Made by a program: the position numbers and the translations under genes. Shown piece by piece: positions 43,463-52,840 of a stretch of DNA of 59,895 nt; within the stretch, counting starts at the first letter, position 1; each line of letters opens with the position of its first letter. The notes under the pieces are model-generated. The model worked only from the letters and a program-made list of their open reading frames with translations. It was not told where the DNA came from and did not search any database. The stretch comes from Bacillota bacterium (GTDB lineage: Bacteria; Bacillota; Clostridia; Acetivibrionales; DTU013), in contig JAEZMD010000023.1 of the NCBI GenBank assembly GCA_023435745.1, positions 1-59,895 of the forward strand, read 5' to 3'.

Positions 43463-44383
43463 ATGAAAAAAATAAGAGATTTCACCTGTTTTCTGCTGCT
43501 GGTTTTTTTATTCGTGATATTCCCCGCAAGGGAGGCAGTCGGTGCGTCCAATGTAAAAAGTGCGGACACTCAGCCGCCGTCGGCGCCAATAGGCCTTACG
43601 CTGTCCTCACACAGCCATACCTCGCTCAATCTCTCCTGGAGCCCTTCCGCCGATGATACAGGCGTCAAGGGGTATACGGTGTACAGGAACGGAAGCAGAG
43701 TGGGTACCACTTCTACAACGGGCTACACGGTAAAAAGACTTCTGCCCGGTACGACATACAGCTTTTTTGTAAAAGCCTACGACAGTTCAGACAATTATTC
43801 CGCTCCAAGCAGCAGTGTCCCCGGAACGACCCTGCCGGATACGAAAGCGCCGGGAAAAGCTTTTGGATTGAAGGGGACCTCCGTCACTGAAACCCAGATC
43901 ACACTTATGTGGTCGCCTGCTACAGACGATGTTAAAGTTAAGAACTACGAAGTTTACTGTAACGGCGTAAAGAAAGGAACACCGGCAAGGACTATCCTCA
44001 CCGCAAAGAATCTCATCCCCGGCAAAGCTTATAAATTCAACATCATCGCTGTTGATACGGTTGGTAACAGATCCGATTCCAGTGAATCCGTAGTAATCAC
44101 AACATTGAAGGATCTAAAAAAGCCCAGTACTCCTGCCGGATTAAAAGCAGTCAAGGTAAAGGGCTCTTCAGTGTCACTTGAATGGGATGCATCCTCAGAT
44201 AATACCAAGGTTTCCGGTTATATTATTTACTGCAACGGCGCTGAGCTCGAAAGATCCAAAAAGGCTTCCCGCACAGTTACCAATAAATCAAAGCCTGTGA
44301 TAGGTATATACTGGGTTAGGGCTTACGATCTGTCCGGAAATCTTTCCGATGCAAGCAACAAGGTAACGATCATCAGGCCTTAG
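43463..44383 (+). CDS. Secreted protein of three fibronectin type III domains
   Basis: 306 residues starting MKKIRDFTCFLLLVFLFVIF, a signal peptide to about residue 27. Three FN3 domains follow, each with the 'APxxLxxxxxxxxxxxLxWxPSxDDxxVxGYxVYxNGxxxG' pattern: SAPIGLTLSSHSHTSLNLSW, GKAFGLKGTSVTETQITLMW and STPAGLKAVKVKGSSVSLEW, ending with DLSGNLSDASNKVTIIRP. No catalytic domain and no anchor. Probably an extracellular accessory or adhesive protein. GGGAGG before ATG 43463; the LexA-like box upstream would place it under damage control, which is odd. Confidence 0.88.
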   Translation: MKKIRDFTCFLLLVFLFVIFPAREAVGASNVKSADTQPPSAPIGLTLSSHSHTSLNLSWSPSADDTGVKGYTVYRNGSRVGTTSTTGYTVKRLLPGTTYSFFVKAYDSSDNYSAPSSSVPGTTLPDTKAPGKAFGLKGTSVTETQITLMWSPATDDVKVKNYEVYCNGVKKGTPARTILTAKNLIPGKAYKFNIIAVDTVGNRSDSSESVVITTLKDLKKPSTPAGLKAVKVKGSSVSLEWDASSDNTKVSGYIIYCNGAELERSKKASRTVTNKSKPVIGIYWVRAYDLSGNLSDASNKVTIIRP

Positions 44384-44397
44384 CGCGTAAATGTTTC

Positions 44398-44428
44398 TGA
44401 CCGTACGTCAATATCGAATGGACTGCGG
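44398..44428. repeat. IS-end-like scar similar to the left end of the IS3 element
   Basis: TGACCGTACGTCAATATCG resembles the left end of the IS at 58440 (TGACCGTACGCCAATTTGA), with 14 of the first 15 bases identical and further loose similarity to GAC...CGG. It lies in the 48-base gap between convergent genes. It may be the remnant of a former insertion end; chance is not excluded. Confidence 0.3.
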
Positions 44429-44431
44429 CCA

Positions 44432-45556
44432 TTACTTCATTCCGAACATTTTTTCCTTCAAATCAAGGTAGTACAGATAGTTTTCCTCGCTGACATCCGG
44501 AGGGCATCGATGGTCGCAGAAGGGGATATAACCGCCCCGTTCAACCAACGGTGCAAGTGAACCAAGATACGCTTTGATAGCATCCTTTCCTGTCTTCAGC
44601 TGTATCTTGTCAACACCTCCCATGATTCTCAGCAGACCTTCGTATTGCTGTAAAAGCTCTGCGGGGTGCGCGCAACCGTTTACCTCATAGGGGAACAGTG
44701 TATTAATGCCGCCTTCAAGAAGATAAGGGAGTATTGGCCGGACATCGCCGTCACAGTCGGTATACCAGATATCTATACCGTGTGCCATGAGCTTTTTATT
44801 GATTCTCTTATATCTCGGCATGACGATATCTCTGAAAAAGGGCACTGAAACAATAGGACCGTTCTTGAAGCAAATGTCTTCCCAACCGGAAGCATAGTCG
44901 AAGCTGAAATGAGGCAGCACCTGATCCAAAAAACCTTCAACGAGCAGGCAGCAGGTTTCCACCATATCCTCGACCATTTCAGGATAATCATAGCAGGCAT
45001 ACGCCAGGCCTTCAAAAGTGAGCATATCACGGATCTTTCCTATCATCGAACCGCAGTCTACCCCCAGCGGATAATCCCGGTCTTCCGGGTGAAGCGCCTT
45101 TAGCGTTTCAATATCAACTTTCCTTTTTGGGTCATTTAGTTTAAATCTTTCCGCTTTACATTCATCCCAATCTTCAGGTGTTACAATCGTCGCTTTTATA
45201 AAATGGGGTATTGTGTCATGTTTGTCCTTCGGTACCTCAGCAAGAAGGCCGTCGCCATTAATGATAATTTGTGTAGTCTCGGTTTCTTCCACTGTTTTTT
45301 CTTCAAAGGATGGCTCCATCCACAGATTGCCTGAGATACGCTCAATTCTGTCAAAGTTAAAGAACACATTGGCTTCTTCCTCAGTCGTAATGCCATTCTT
45401 TACAAACATGTCCCACTCTCTGTAGTTTTCATCCCAGTATCCGAATTCCATGTTGAAGCAACGGTCAACCGGCTTATAATGCATCTGATTGTTGAATCTT
45501 TCACGATCTGTCATGGTGCCTTTCCATTTTTCTCTGCAAGGTACTATTCTTTTCAT
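44432..45556 (-). CDS. Uroporphyrinogen decarboxylase-fold protein, second copy
   Basis: 374 residues (or 360 from MTDRERFNNQMHYKPVDRCF at 45514). The N-terminal block MTDRERFNNQMHYKPVDR is the UroD-superfamily signature. WYTDCDGDVRPILPYLLEGG and NTLFPYEVNGCAHPAELL replace the HSDG and QPEC motifs of the protein at 27787, and the C-terminus has FCDHRCPPDVSEENYLYYLDL. It therefore lacks the likely Zn ligands in their usual places and belongs to another branch. Methyl transfer is possible but unproven. It stands alone, about 13 kb from the corrinoid set, divergent from the TadG-like gene. Confidence 0.85.
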   Translation of the reverse strand: MKRIVPCREKWKGTMTDRERFNNQMHYKPVDRCFNMEFGYWDENYREWDMFVKNGITTEEEANVFFNFDRIERISGNLWMEPSFEEKTVEETETTQIIINGDGLLAEVPKDKHDTIPHFIKATIVTPEDWDECKAERFKLNDPKRKVDIETLKALHPEDRDYPLGVDCGSMIGKIRDMLTFEGLAYACYDYPEMVEDMVETCCLLVEGFLDQVLPHFSFDYASGWEDICFKNGPIVSVPFFRDIVMPRYKRINKKLMAHGIDIWYTDCDGDVRPILPYLLEGGINTLFPYEVNGCAHPAELLQQYEGLLRIMGGVDKIQLKTGKDAIKAYLGSLAPLVERGGYIPFCDHRCPPDVSEENYLYYLDLKEKMFGMK

Positions 45557-45664
45557 TGCTTCTTCCTCTCCTTACTTTATATAAGATTCTTGCAACAACC
45601 CTAATTTTATTATAATATTGTTAATATAGACTTCCAATACGGCTAATTGCTATAAAATATAAAA

Positions 45665-45767
45665 ATATTGCTATTGTGCAAAAGAGAGTGCGAAAGGCCC
45701 ACCCTGTCAACGAGTTCATAAGTCCCTATAAACCGAAGGACCTAATCAATTTATAGGTCTTTTTTTT
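45665..45767 (+). ncRNA. Candidate structured RNA with terminator/antiterminator folding
   Basis: In the gap between UroD-type and TadG-like genes, a conserved-looking stretch ends in an intrinsic terminator. GACCTA (45739-45744) pairs with TAGGTC (45754-45759), followed by eight T. An alternative pairing, CCTATAAA (45725-45732) with TTTATAGG (45750-45757), excludes the terminator stem, and GTCC/GGAC (45722-45741) is a third option. A TATAAA at 45651 could start it. It has the look of an attenuator or a small RNA of about 100 bases; it does not match a riboswitch class I can name. Confidence 0.35.
45736..45767 (+). terminator. Rho-independent terminator upstream of the TadG-like gene
   Basis: Six G/C-A/T pairs plus a G-T and two A-T pairs form the stem, loop ATCAATTTA, then eight T (45760-45767). 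No plus-strand gene precedes it, so it must end a non-coding transcript or a leader. Confidence 0.75.
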
Positions 45768-45838
45768 AATAAATAGTGATTTTGGTTGATACAAATCAAT
45801 TGTGTAATCATGATAAAATTTAGTATGGAGGTGATACT

Positions 45839-46762
45839 ATGCCAAATATATCCAGACACATTAAAAGTGAAAAGGGAGCAGCAACAATTATTATTGCTTT
45901 GTGTATGGCAGTACTGCTGGGATTTACCGCACTGGTAGTAGATGTTGGAGTAATTACATCTGAAAAAAGCAAAATAAGCAATGCTGCAGATGCAGCTGCT
46001 TTGGCTGGAGCACAGGAACTGATAAGGGATAAGAACAATGTATACAACATAGTAAATCAGTACCTGGAAGCGAATGATGTGGATCCTCTGGATGCTGAAA
46101 TAGTGGTGTCCGATTCAGACACAAAGATCAGTGTCTCTATAAATAAGGAAGTGAACTATTATTTCGCAGGAATTCTTGGATTTGATAGTGATATTGTAAA
46201 AACTGAAGCTGTTGCAATATGTGCTCCTGTAATCGGCGTTTATGAAGGTCTCAGGCCATTTGCCATTGAGCAGCAAACACTTAATTTTGAAGAAACATAC
46301 ACCCTGAAAGAAGGCGGCGGAAGCGGCAGCAACGGTAATTACGGAGGGCTGGCTCTTGGCGGAAACGGTGCAAGTACATATGTAAGCAATATTGTTGATG
46401 GATATGACGGATATTTACGTGTAGGAGATTATGTGGATACTGAACCCGGCAATATGAGCGGACCTACTGAGCAAGGCATTAATACGCTTATCAGCCATTG
46501 CGATCATGTTCCCGAATGTACATATAATCGTTATGATGATGATTGCCCAAGAATAATAACAGTCATCATGGTAGAAACTCTAGATGTAAATGGCAGAAAT
46601 GAAGTCAAAATCGTTGGATTTGCAAAGTTCTTTTTAATAGGGGTTGAGGGACAAGGAAGAGAGTCTATTGTTACCGGAAAATTTGTCAGAACAATTATGA
46701 CAGGTGAGCTGGGTGAAACACAAACTGATTTTGGGCTGAAGGGTGTTAAGCTTATTAAATAA
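45839..46762 (+). CDS. TadE/TadG-like (Flp pilus-assembly type) membrane protein
   Basis: 307 residues. A positive N-terminus (KSEKGAATIIIALCMAVLLG) is followed by one membrane segment at 14-38 and ISNAADAAALAGAQELIRD, the hallmark of TadG N-terminal (DUF2134-like) proteins. The remainder is extracytoplasmic, with a Gly-rich GGGSGSNGNYGG stretch and DHVPECTYNRYDDDCPRI, which has paired cysteines. No tad/flp genes are near, so it is probably a stand-alone surface protein. ATG 45839 has the near-perfect site GGAGGTGAT; an extended -10 TGATAAAAT is at 45811-45819. Confidence 0.85.
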   Translation: MPNISRHIKSEKGAATIIIALCMAVLLGFTALVVDVGVITSEKSKISNAADAAALAGAQELIRDKNNVYNIVNQYLEANDVDPLDAEIVVSDSDTKISVSINKEVNYYFAGILGFDSDIVKTEAVAICAPVIGVYEGLRPFAIEQQTLNFEETYTLKEGGGSGSNGNYGGLALGGNGASTYVSNIVDGYDGYLRVGDYVDTEPGNMSGPTEQGINTLISHCDHVPECTYNRYDDDCPRIITVIMVETLDVNGRNEVKIVGFAKFFLIGVEGQGRESIVTGKFVRTIMTGELGETQTDFGLKGVKLIK

Positions 46763-46765
46763 CAT

Positions 46766-49408
46766 CTATGAATCGTTCAACAAGTCTTCCATCTGCTGTT
46801 TGGATTCCTCAGACAATGCATCTCTGAGCACGTTTCGGTCTGCCGGTTTTTTATCCCGATAGGCCTGAAGGACACTTTCATTCGCTATTTCAATTTGTTC
46901 CCTCAGCTCTCTGGCGGATAATACTGCACAGCCAGCTCCGCGGATAATAATCTGCTGCAGTCCATCCGACGTGGCAACCGTAATATCATACTTGCTCTGA
47001 TTGTCATGGGCGAATCTTTCAATATACTGGTCCGCTGTCTGAGCCGTCCTGGTAAACACCACATGAATATTGTCGTAATCGAGTATTTCCTCCTGATGCC
47101 GCGCAACGCGATAGGCGTCAAATACGGCGATGATTGTGTACTTTCGAATACCCTTGTACTTGCTGAGCATATCAAGAAGTTTCGTCCGGGCGCTGTCCAT
47201 ATTCTCCTGAGCAAGCTCCTTCAGGTCAGGCCACGCAAAAATCATATTATAACCGTCCACAAGCAGATATTCCTCTTTGGTCTCTTTTAATTTGCGGTTA
47301 TAGGCTATCTGGTCAAAATAATTCTCGGCAATGAGCTTGCGTTTCTGCCACATTGTTTTTTCCTTTTGGTTCGCATAAAAGGTTTGTTTAAAGATCCGGT
47401 CAACCTCCTCCGGCTCAAGCCACCGCTCATCCGTCCGGGCAGCTCTCCTTTCCGCCGCTTCCTGCGGCCGCTCCGGCCTTTGTTCCAGGAAGCTTTCCAC
47501 ATGCATATGCTGCTTTACTTCATTCCAGGGAACCAGGAATCCTGCTCCATTGGCACAAAATACGGAACCGGTCGGATTTCCCACATCCCTTTCCGAATCA
47601 TAACCCATTGCTTCAATAACCTCTTCGGTATTATGGCATATACCATACCCCTCCAGTGTGCAAAAGAGCCTCCCGAGCCCTCTGGTATAGGCTGTTACTT
47701 CCATCTGGTAATTATTCATTGTAACAACGGGAGCGTGTCCGGAAAGGACCGCAATTCCGTCCCCGATGCTCGAAATCCGGCATGTCCCATGCATTTTTTC
47801 AAGATCGGTCATGGCACGACCCACCATATTCTCCGGCAGTTCCAGTTCAAAGGCATAGTAGGGCTCAAGAAGAATTGATTCAGCTTGCTTCAGACCATGA
47901 CGTACGGCGCGCCAGGCAGCCTCCCGGAAATCGCCGCCTTGTGTGTGCTTGTTATTTGCCCGGCCGGAAACAAGAGTGATAGTCATATCCGTAATAGCCG
48001 ACCCGGTAAGCACCCCTTTGTGAGACTTTTCTTCCAAATGAGACAAAATAAGATTCTTCCAGCTTTTCGCGAGGATATCGTCACTGCACTCCTCCTTGAA
48101 CCGCAGGCCGCTCCCGCGCTCCCCAGATTCCAGCAGCAGGTGGACCTCGGCATAATGCCGCAGAGGCTCGAAATGCCCAACTCCCTCTACTGTGCCAGTA
48201 ATGGTTTCTTTATAAACAATCCGGCCTGAATCGAAGGATACTCCAACGCCAAATCGGCTTTGAATCATGCTCTGCAGAATCTCGAGCTGCACCTCGCCCA
48301 TGATTTGCACTTGTATTTCATTTACGTGTTCATTCCACAGGATATTCAGCTGCGGGTCTTCTTCCTCGATCTGCCGCAGCTTTGGAAGCATCACTCTCGG
48401 GTCGCAGTCCTCCGGAAGAATAATGCGGTAGGACAAAACAGGCTCCAATACCGGCGAGCCGTAAGTTTTCTCCGCTCCCAGCCCTTCTCCCGGCTTTGTC
48501 TGAGTCATTCCTGTCACAGCGCAGACAGAACCCGCTTCCGCTTCATTGACAGCCTCGAATTTCTGACCGGAATAGATTCGGATCTGGTTGACCTTTTCCG
48601 TCCAAACCCCATTAGTGAGAACATCCCTTACTTTGAGCCTTCCGCCTGTAATTTTCATGTAGGTCAGGCGGCCTCCCTGCTCGTCTCTGGCAATTTTGTA
48701 AATTTTCGCACCGAATTCATCCGGATAAGAAGGGTTCTGAGCATACTTCACAACGCCGTGCAGGAAAGCTTCAACACCCTCCAGCTTTAATGCCGCACCA
48801 AAATAGCATGGAAATACTTTACGCTTCCGGATGGCATCCTTTATCTGCGGCAGCTCAGCCTGTCCAGCCTCCAGATAGGCCTCCATCATGCCCTCGTCAC
48901 ACATTGCCAATTGGTCGTAGAAGCTGTCCGATCCCTCCTGACCAAAATCTACGCACCCTTCACTGAGCTGTTTTTTCAATTCCAGCATGATTTTTCCCCG
49001 ATCGGTACCGTTTTGATCCATTTTATTAATGAACAGGAAAATCGGTATACGGTAGACAGATAGCAAACGCCACAAAGTTTTAGTATGACCCTGTACGCCA
49101 TCAGCCCCGCTGATGACCAAAATGGCATAGTCCAGCACACGGAGAGTTCTTTCCATCTCTGTTGAAAAGTCCACATGGCCCGGGGTATCCAGCAGAGTGA
49201 TATGAGTATCCCCAACCTCAAGATGAGCCTGCTTTGAGAAAATAGTGATCCCTCTGGTACGTTCGAGTTCAAAGTGATCCAAAAAGGCATCCTGGTTATC
49301 AACCCTGCCCAATTTTCGCGTTTTTCCGCTCAAATACAGAAAGCTCTCCGATAACGTAGTCTTACCGGCATCTACATGTGCTACGATCCCTACAACCAGT
49401 TTTTTCAT
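46766..49408 (-). CDS. TetM-like ribosomal protection GTPase fused to a C-terminal NYN (YacP/Rae1-like) domain
   Basis: 880 residues. Residues 1-650 are an EF-G-like translational GTPase of the TetM/TetO class. G1 is GIVAHVDAGKTTLSE, G2 RGITI, G3 DTPGHVDFS, G4 INKMD; domain IV/V sequences such as GRANNKHTQGGDFREAAWRA and GYGICHNTEEVI follow. Proteins of this class normally end near residue 640. Here about 165 residues more begin at ~714 with YLLVDGYNMIFAWPDL, then IIAVFDAYRV, TADQYIERF and ITVATSDGLQQ. These are the acidic positions of the NYN/PIN-like RNase domain of B. subtilis Rae1 (YacP), which cuts mRNA in the ribosomal A site. Three bases from the convergent TadG gene. Drug resistance is unproven. 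Confidence 0.9.
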   Translation of the reverse strand: MKKLVVGIVAHVDAGKTTLSESFLYLSGKTRKLGRVDNQDAFLDHFELERTRGITIFSKQAHLEVGDTHITLLDTPGHVDFSTEMERTLRVLDYAILVISGADGVQGHTKTLWRLLSVYRIPIFLFINKMDQNGTDRGKIMLELKKQLSEGCVDFGQEGSDSFYDQLAMCDEGMMEAYLEAGQAELPQIKDAIRKRKVFPCYFGAALKLEGVEAFLHGVVKYAQNPSYPDEFGAKIYKIARDEQGGRLTYMKITGGRLKVRDVLTNGVWTEKVNQIRIYSGQKFEAVNEAEAGSVCAVTGMTQTKPGEGLGAEKTYGSPVLEPVLSYRIILPEDCDPRVMLPKLRQIEEEDPQLNILWNEHVNEIQVQIMGEVQLEILQSMIQSRFGVGVSFDSGRIVYKETITGTVEGVGHFEPLRHYAEVHLLLESGERGSGLRFKEECSDDILAKSWKNLILSHLEEKSHKGVLTGSAITDMTITLVSGRANNKHTQGGDFREAAWRAVRHGLKQAESILLEPYYAFELELPENMVGRAMTDLEKMHGTCRISSIGDGIAVLSGHAPVVTMNNYQMEVTAYTRGLGRLFCTLEGYGICHNTEEVIEAMGYDSERDVGNPTGSVFCANGAGFLVPWNEVKQHMHVESFLEQRPERPQEAAERRAARTDERWLEPEEVDRIFKQTFYANQKEKTMWQKRKLIAENYFDQIAYNRKLKETKEEYLLVDGYNMIFAWPDLKELAQENMDSARTKLLDMLSKYKGIRKYTIIAVFDAYRVARHQEEILDYDNIHVVFTRTAQTADQYIERFAHDNQSKYDITVATSDGLQQIIIRGAGCAVLSARELREQIEIANESVLQAYRDKKPADRNVLRDALSEESKQQMEDLLNDS

Positions 49409-49472
49409 CCTTCGCTATACTTCCTTCACAGTCGATACCTCTATCATACCAGTAAGTCAGGGATCAGACAAT

Positions 49473-51797
49473 TCATCTTGCTTTGGCAGTTACTGTATAC
49501 AGATCTTGCTTTGAATCATACGTCAGGACTACCTTTATCTCCGATGTCGGCCATAAATATCCAATATCCGGCTTCATATTTTTATCGGTCATTCTAAAAG
49601 TAACCTTAAAGCCGTCAATCCAATAGAATTTTTTTAGAAGATATACTCTTAATTCGTCCTGGGACTTAATTTTCATCCCGTCAACCTCAGGACATAGATT
49701 CTCGTCAGGAACACCCATCCAGGGTGTATGATCCTTCATGAAAGTAAATTTATCCACCAAAAAGTATTTGTAGGAAATTTTCTTTGGATTACCATCGTCC
49801 CAGGTTGTGTCGATAAACTTCCATTGGCCATTAAGGAATACAGCATTCCAAGCATGATCGGCTGACGATATGCTTACATTACCGCCCTCTCTGATACACG
49901 GAATGGACGCTCTGTCACATAAGTATTTAAAGAGCATTGTATAGTCTCCGCACACGCCCCGCCCTTTATCAATGGTTACTAACAAATTTTCCACCGTTTC
50001 GTCATCAGAAAAAATGGGATCATAGGTTGTTACCACGTAATCATGAATCGCTTTTACCTTTTGTTCCTCTGTCATATTAGGCTTGATGCTTTTGGCCAGG
50101 ATAGCGTCCAGCTTTGAATTCAGCTTCTTATGAATGGAATCAATCTGCATGTTCATATCTGCTTTTTCATTGGACTTAAGCGCGCGAGGTTCGATTTTAT
50201 ACTGCAGCTCAGGCCCGTAAACCTCATAATCAAAATCAATATATTTTACATCGTTCTTAAACGTAAATTTTATTCCATTCTCAGGAGTAAAGAACTCCAA
50301 AAGAGCGCATCCTGTATCTATTCTCATGTAGCTTCCGTTTCTTTTAATATTGCCTATTGCAGTATCTTCAAATTCGTCCGCAATATATTCCTCAACGTCT
50401 TCCTTGTCTTCAAACTGCATATGCACAGTATTTTCACCAATTACAATTTCGGATGGATCATACAAACTTATGGGGGCTTCATAACCCCTTATGTTGCGGA
50501 AATCGAATTTCCATTTATCCATAATGGCATCCTGCCTTGTATACATTGCCTGAGGCTCGAAGTTCATCCCGATCATACTCATGCCATTACCACTGCTAAT
50601 GCAATTTGTTACGGTTACAAGATCAGCAAATGGAATATTTCCACAATCAACAGCTCTCAACGTTGTTGAAACACCCGACTCTAGGTACATGATACCGTTA
50701 ATAAGCCTTCTGGCTGCCTCAAGCCTGCTAAGCGGCTTGTCCAAATCTGTGTCGTCATCTATCATTCCATAAATAAAGGCGTTTTTAATGTAATCAGGTG
50801 CATTCGGATCAATTGTTCCTTTTTCCAGCACAATGTTTTCATCCAGCTCTTCTAACTCAAAATACAATCTTGCAAGCTCACCAAGGGTTATTGGCTTGTC
50901 GAAATCCCTGTTGAAATACTCCGGAAGCTCCTCCTCCACCAACAATTCCGCGATATGGTTTTTAACCTCCGGTGATGGCACATCGGCTGGGAATTTGAAG
51001 TATTCAATTTTCATTTCGTCTTCTCTGCCCCACCGATACATTTCACACATCGTTTGGTAACTATCAATTATTGATTCTAATGATTCTGAACCATCATATC
51101 TTTCAGGGCTTGCCTCATATATATCCCAGTGGATACCGGAAATAGCCTGGGCAGCGACAATCTTTGAGGGTTGAAGCTCTTTGAACAGACGGTCTGCCAT
51201 GTCGGGCAGCTTCTGTGCAATTTCCGCCGCAACCTTGTTCCCCTTTTGCTTAGACTGCTCAAGATATCTTGCTACCTTGCTTTTTACTTCCAGATCAGCC
51301 GAATATACCTTATCCTTTTCAGAACCCATAGCGGCGAATTTGCCCGTTAAATTATCAAATCTTTCAAACTCGCTCCCGCCTATTCCAAAAGATAAAACGA
51401 CTGATTTCAAATCCTCTTCATACTGAAAGAACATATTGTTTATTTCTATTCCTTCTATTAGCTGAGTTGAGATTTTTTTATAATCTTCCTTGGTCAATCC
51501 GCCAAGCTCCTCTTCCTTTAGTTCAATTTGAAACCTTATATCGTTTAGCTTTCTTGTAACTGCCGCCTTAATTGCAGTATCGGTCATCTTCGGTAGCATT
51601 TTGGCTACAAAATCCGTTTCCCCGCCACGGGTGATCTCCAGTGTATAATTCTGCTGTTCACTTGCCATAAAAGCCTTTTCCAGTTGTTTAAAGGCTTCAT
51701 CAAGGGCACTGTTGTTTGTGAAACAGGATGCACCAAAAGCAAAAGAACTATTGAACAGTAATACCAGAAGAAGTAAAACCACGCTAACTTTTTTCAT
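49473..51797 (-). CDS. Secreted transglutaminase-like protein
   Basis: 774 residues starting MKKVSVVLLLLVLLFNSSFA, a signal peptide. The middle has a stretch resembling a degenerate SLH domain (LGELARLYFELEEL ... SRLEAARRLINGIMY, about 310-380). The C-terminal part holds a transglutaminase core. The catalytic Cys lies in GRGVCGDYTMLFKYLC, the His in SSADHAWNAVFL and the Asp in FIDTTWDDGNPK. It may cross-link or cleave amide bonds at the cell surface. The upstream frame extension at 51812 lacks a ribosome site; AAGGAG fits ATG 51797. Confidence 0.87.
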   Translation of the reverse strand: MKKVSVVLLLLVLLFNSSFAFGASCFTNNSALDEAFKQLEKAFMASEQQNYTLEITRGGETDFVAKMLPKMTDTAIKAAVTRKLNDIRFQIELKEEELGGLTKEDYKKISTQLIEGIEINNMFFQYEEDLKSVVLSFGIGGSEFERFDNLTGKFAAMGSEKDKVYSADLEVKSKVARYLEQSKQKGNKVAAEIAQKLPDMADRLFKELQPSKIVAAQAISGIHWDIYEASPERYDGSESLESIIDSYQTMCEMYRWGREDEMKIEYFKFPADVPSPEVKNHIAELLVEEELPEYFNRDFDKPITLGELARLYFELEELDENIVLEKGTIDPNAPDYIKNAFIYGMIDDDTDLDKPLSRLEAARRLINGIMYLESGVSTTLRAVDCGNIPFADLVTVTNCISSGNGMSMIGMNFEPQAMYTRQDAIMDKWKFDFRNIRGYEAPISLYDPSEIVIGENTVHMQFEDKEDVEEYIADEFEDTAIGNIKRNGSYMRIDTGCALLEFFTPENGIKFTFKNDVKYIDFDYEVYGPELQYKIEPRALKSNEKADMNMQIDSIHKKLNSKLDAILAKSIKPNMTEEQKVKAIHDYVVTTYDPIFSDDETVENLLVTIDKGRGVCGDYTMLFKYLCDRASIPCIREGGNVSISSADHAWNAVFLNGQWKFIDTTWDDGNPKKISYKYFLVDKFTFMKDHTPWMGVPDENLCPEVDGMKIKSQDELRVYLLKKFYWIDGFKVTFRMTDKNMKPDIGYLWPTSEIKVVLTYDSKQDLYTVTAKAR

Positions 51798-52103
51798 AAA
51801 TTCTCCTTGCAATCAAAATTTTCTTTTAACTACATATTATAGATTTTTATACCAGATACTATACTCGTATCCCAAATTAAGTATACAATATTAGAACCCG
51901 GCGGTTCAATATGTTTTTATCCTTTGTCAGTATTATAGAATTTCAGCGGTTGTTAATAGAATACGGGAATTATTGCTTAAATGCAGAATTTTAGGGACAT
52001 TAAAGCCTCTAATTCCTGATCATATAATTAGAGAGGAAAATTACTATTTAGACAAAATCATGACCTTCGAACCTTGAGGTGGGACGGGTGAATTCCCCTG
52101 TAA
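51798..52103. other. Non-coding gap with a weak hairpin behind the DUF4256 gene
   Basis: AT-rich stretch of about 306 bases. The only structure seen is CCTCTAATT facing AATTAGAGaGG (52006-52035), an eight-pair stem on the minus strand behind the DUF4256 gene, followed by GCTTTAATG rather than a clean T-run. It could be a weak terminator. The upstream region of the transglutaminase gene shows no clear promoter. Confidence 0.4.
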
Positions 52104-52640
52104 TTACACCCTTAGAGAACCACGGAATCCCCTTGCGCCGTAGTAAGATTCTGCACCGTTATGATACACGAAGACATGGTCGTAGCGCCTGTCACAAAAA
52201 AGAGCGCCGCCGAGTATTCTGATCTCAGCAGGTGTTTTTACCCAGCTAGATGTTTTAGTGTCAAACTTTCCAAGCTCCTGCAGGTTACGGTATTCTTCTT
52301 CCGTTAAAAGTTCAACGCCCATAGCAGCAGCCATGTCAATAACATTGTTTCCCGGTTTATTTTCTTTCCTTGACTCAAGAGCCTCGTGGTCATAGCAAAG
52401 GCTTCTGCGGCCTTTAGGACTTTCCGCTGAACAATCATAGAAAATGTATTCGCCCGTCGTTTCATCATAACCGACAACATCCGGTTCACCCCCGGTGTTT
52501 TCCATTTTACCGAGAGACCATAGTTTTTCTGTATTAGTCTCCAGCTTTGCTTGTACTTTAGCCCATTCAAGACCTTTATGGCGGTTCATATTATTTTCAA
52601 AACGCGTTTTCAATATATTGAGCAGTTCTTCGTTTAACAT
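52104..52640 (-). CDS. DUF4256 domain protein
   Basis: 178 residues. The protein is recognised by LKTRFENNMNRHKGLEWAKV at the start, LWSLGKMENTGGEPDVVGYD, YIFYDCSAESPKGRRSLCYD, and the C-terminal LGGALFCDRRYDHVFVYHNG with ESYYGARGFRG. No signal peptide or membrane segment. Function not established. GGAGGAACAAGCC precedes ATG 52640. Alone in its transcript; the 200 bases upstream contain nothing I can support. Confidence 0.85.
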   Translation of the reverse strand: MLNEELLNILKTRFENNMNRHKGLEWAKVQAKLETNTEKLWSLGKMENTGGEPDVVGYDETTGEYIFYDCSAESPKGRRSLCYDHEALESRKENKPGNNVIDMAAAMGVELLTEEEYRNLQELGKFDTKTSSWVKTPAEIRILGGALFCDRRYDHVFVYHNGAESYYGARGFRGSLRV

Positions 52641-52840
52641 GGCTTGTTCCTCCTTATCATTTTAACTTAAAAAGAGTCAAAATTTCGAATAATCCAACAT
52701 GTTTTATAAGCAAAAGATACCCAACATTTTACCTGATTAAGCAATTTATTTCACTTCCAGGGAATTATTTCATACGCGTTGCAGTGGATTGTCCGTCTTT
52801 ATTCGTATAGCTGACTTTTCCATATTCCATTATATACGTC

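Noticed and set aside
45665..45767. c-di-GMP (GEMM) or other named riboswitch
   Set aside because: The core words of the GEMM, purine, preQ1, THF and cobalamin classes are not present; only the terminator and competing stem can be supported.
46766..49408. Proven tetracycline resistance gene
   Set aside because: The GTPase resembles TetM but the extra nuclease-like domain and the chromosomal setting do not allow resistance to be asserted from sequence.
52765..52830. 21-residue minus-strand frame starting MEYGKVSYTNKDGQ behind the SLC13-type permease
   Set aside because: No ribosome site and no recognisable relative; could be a decayed end of another gene.
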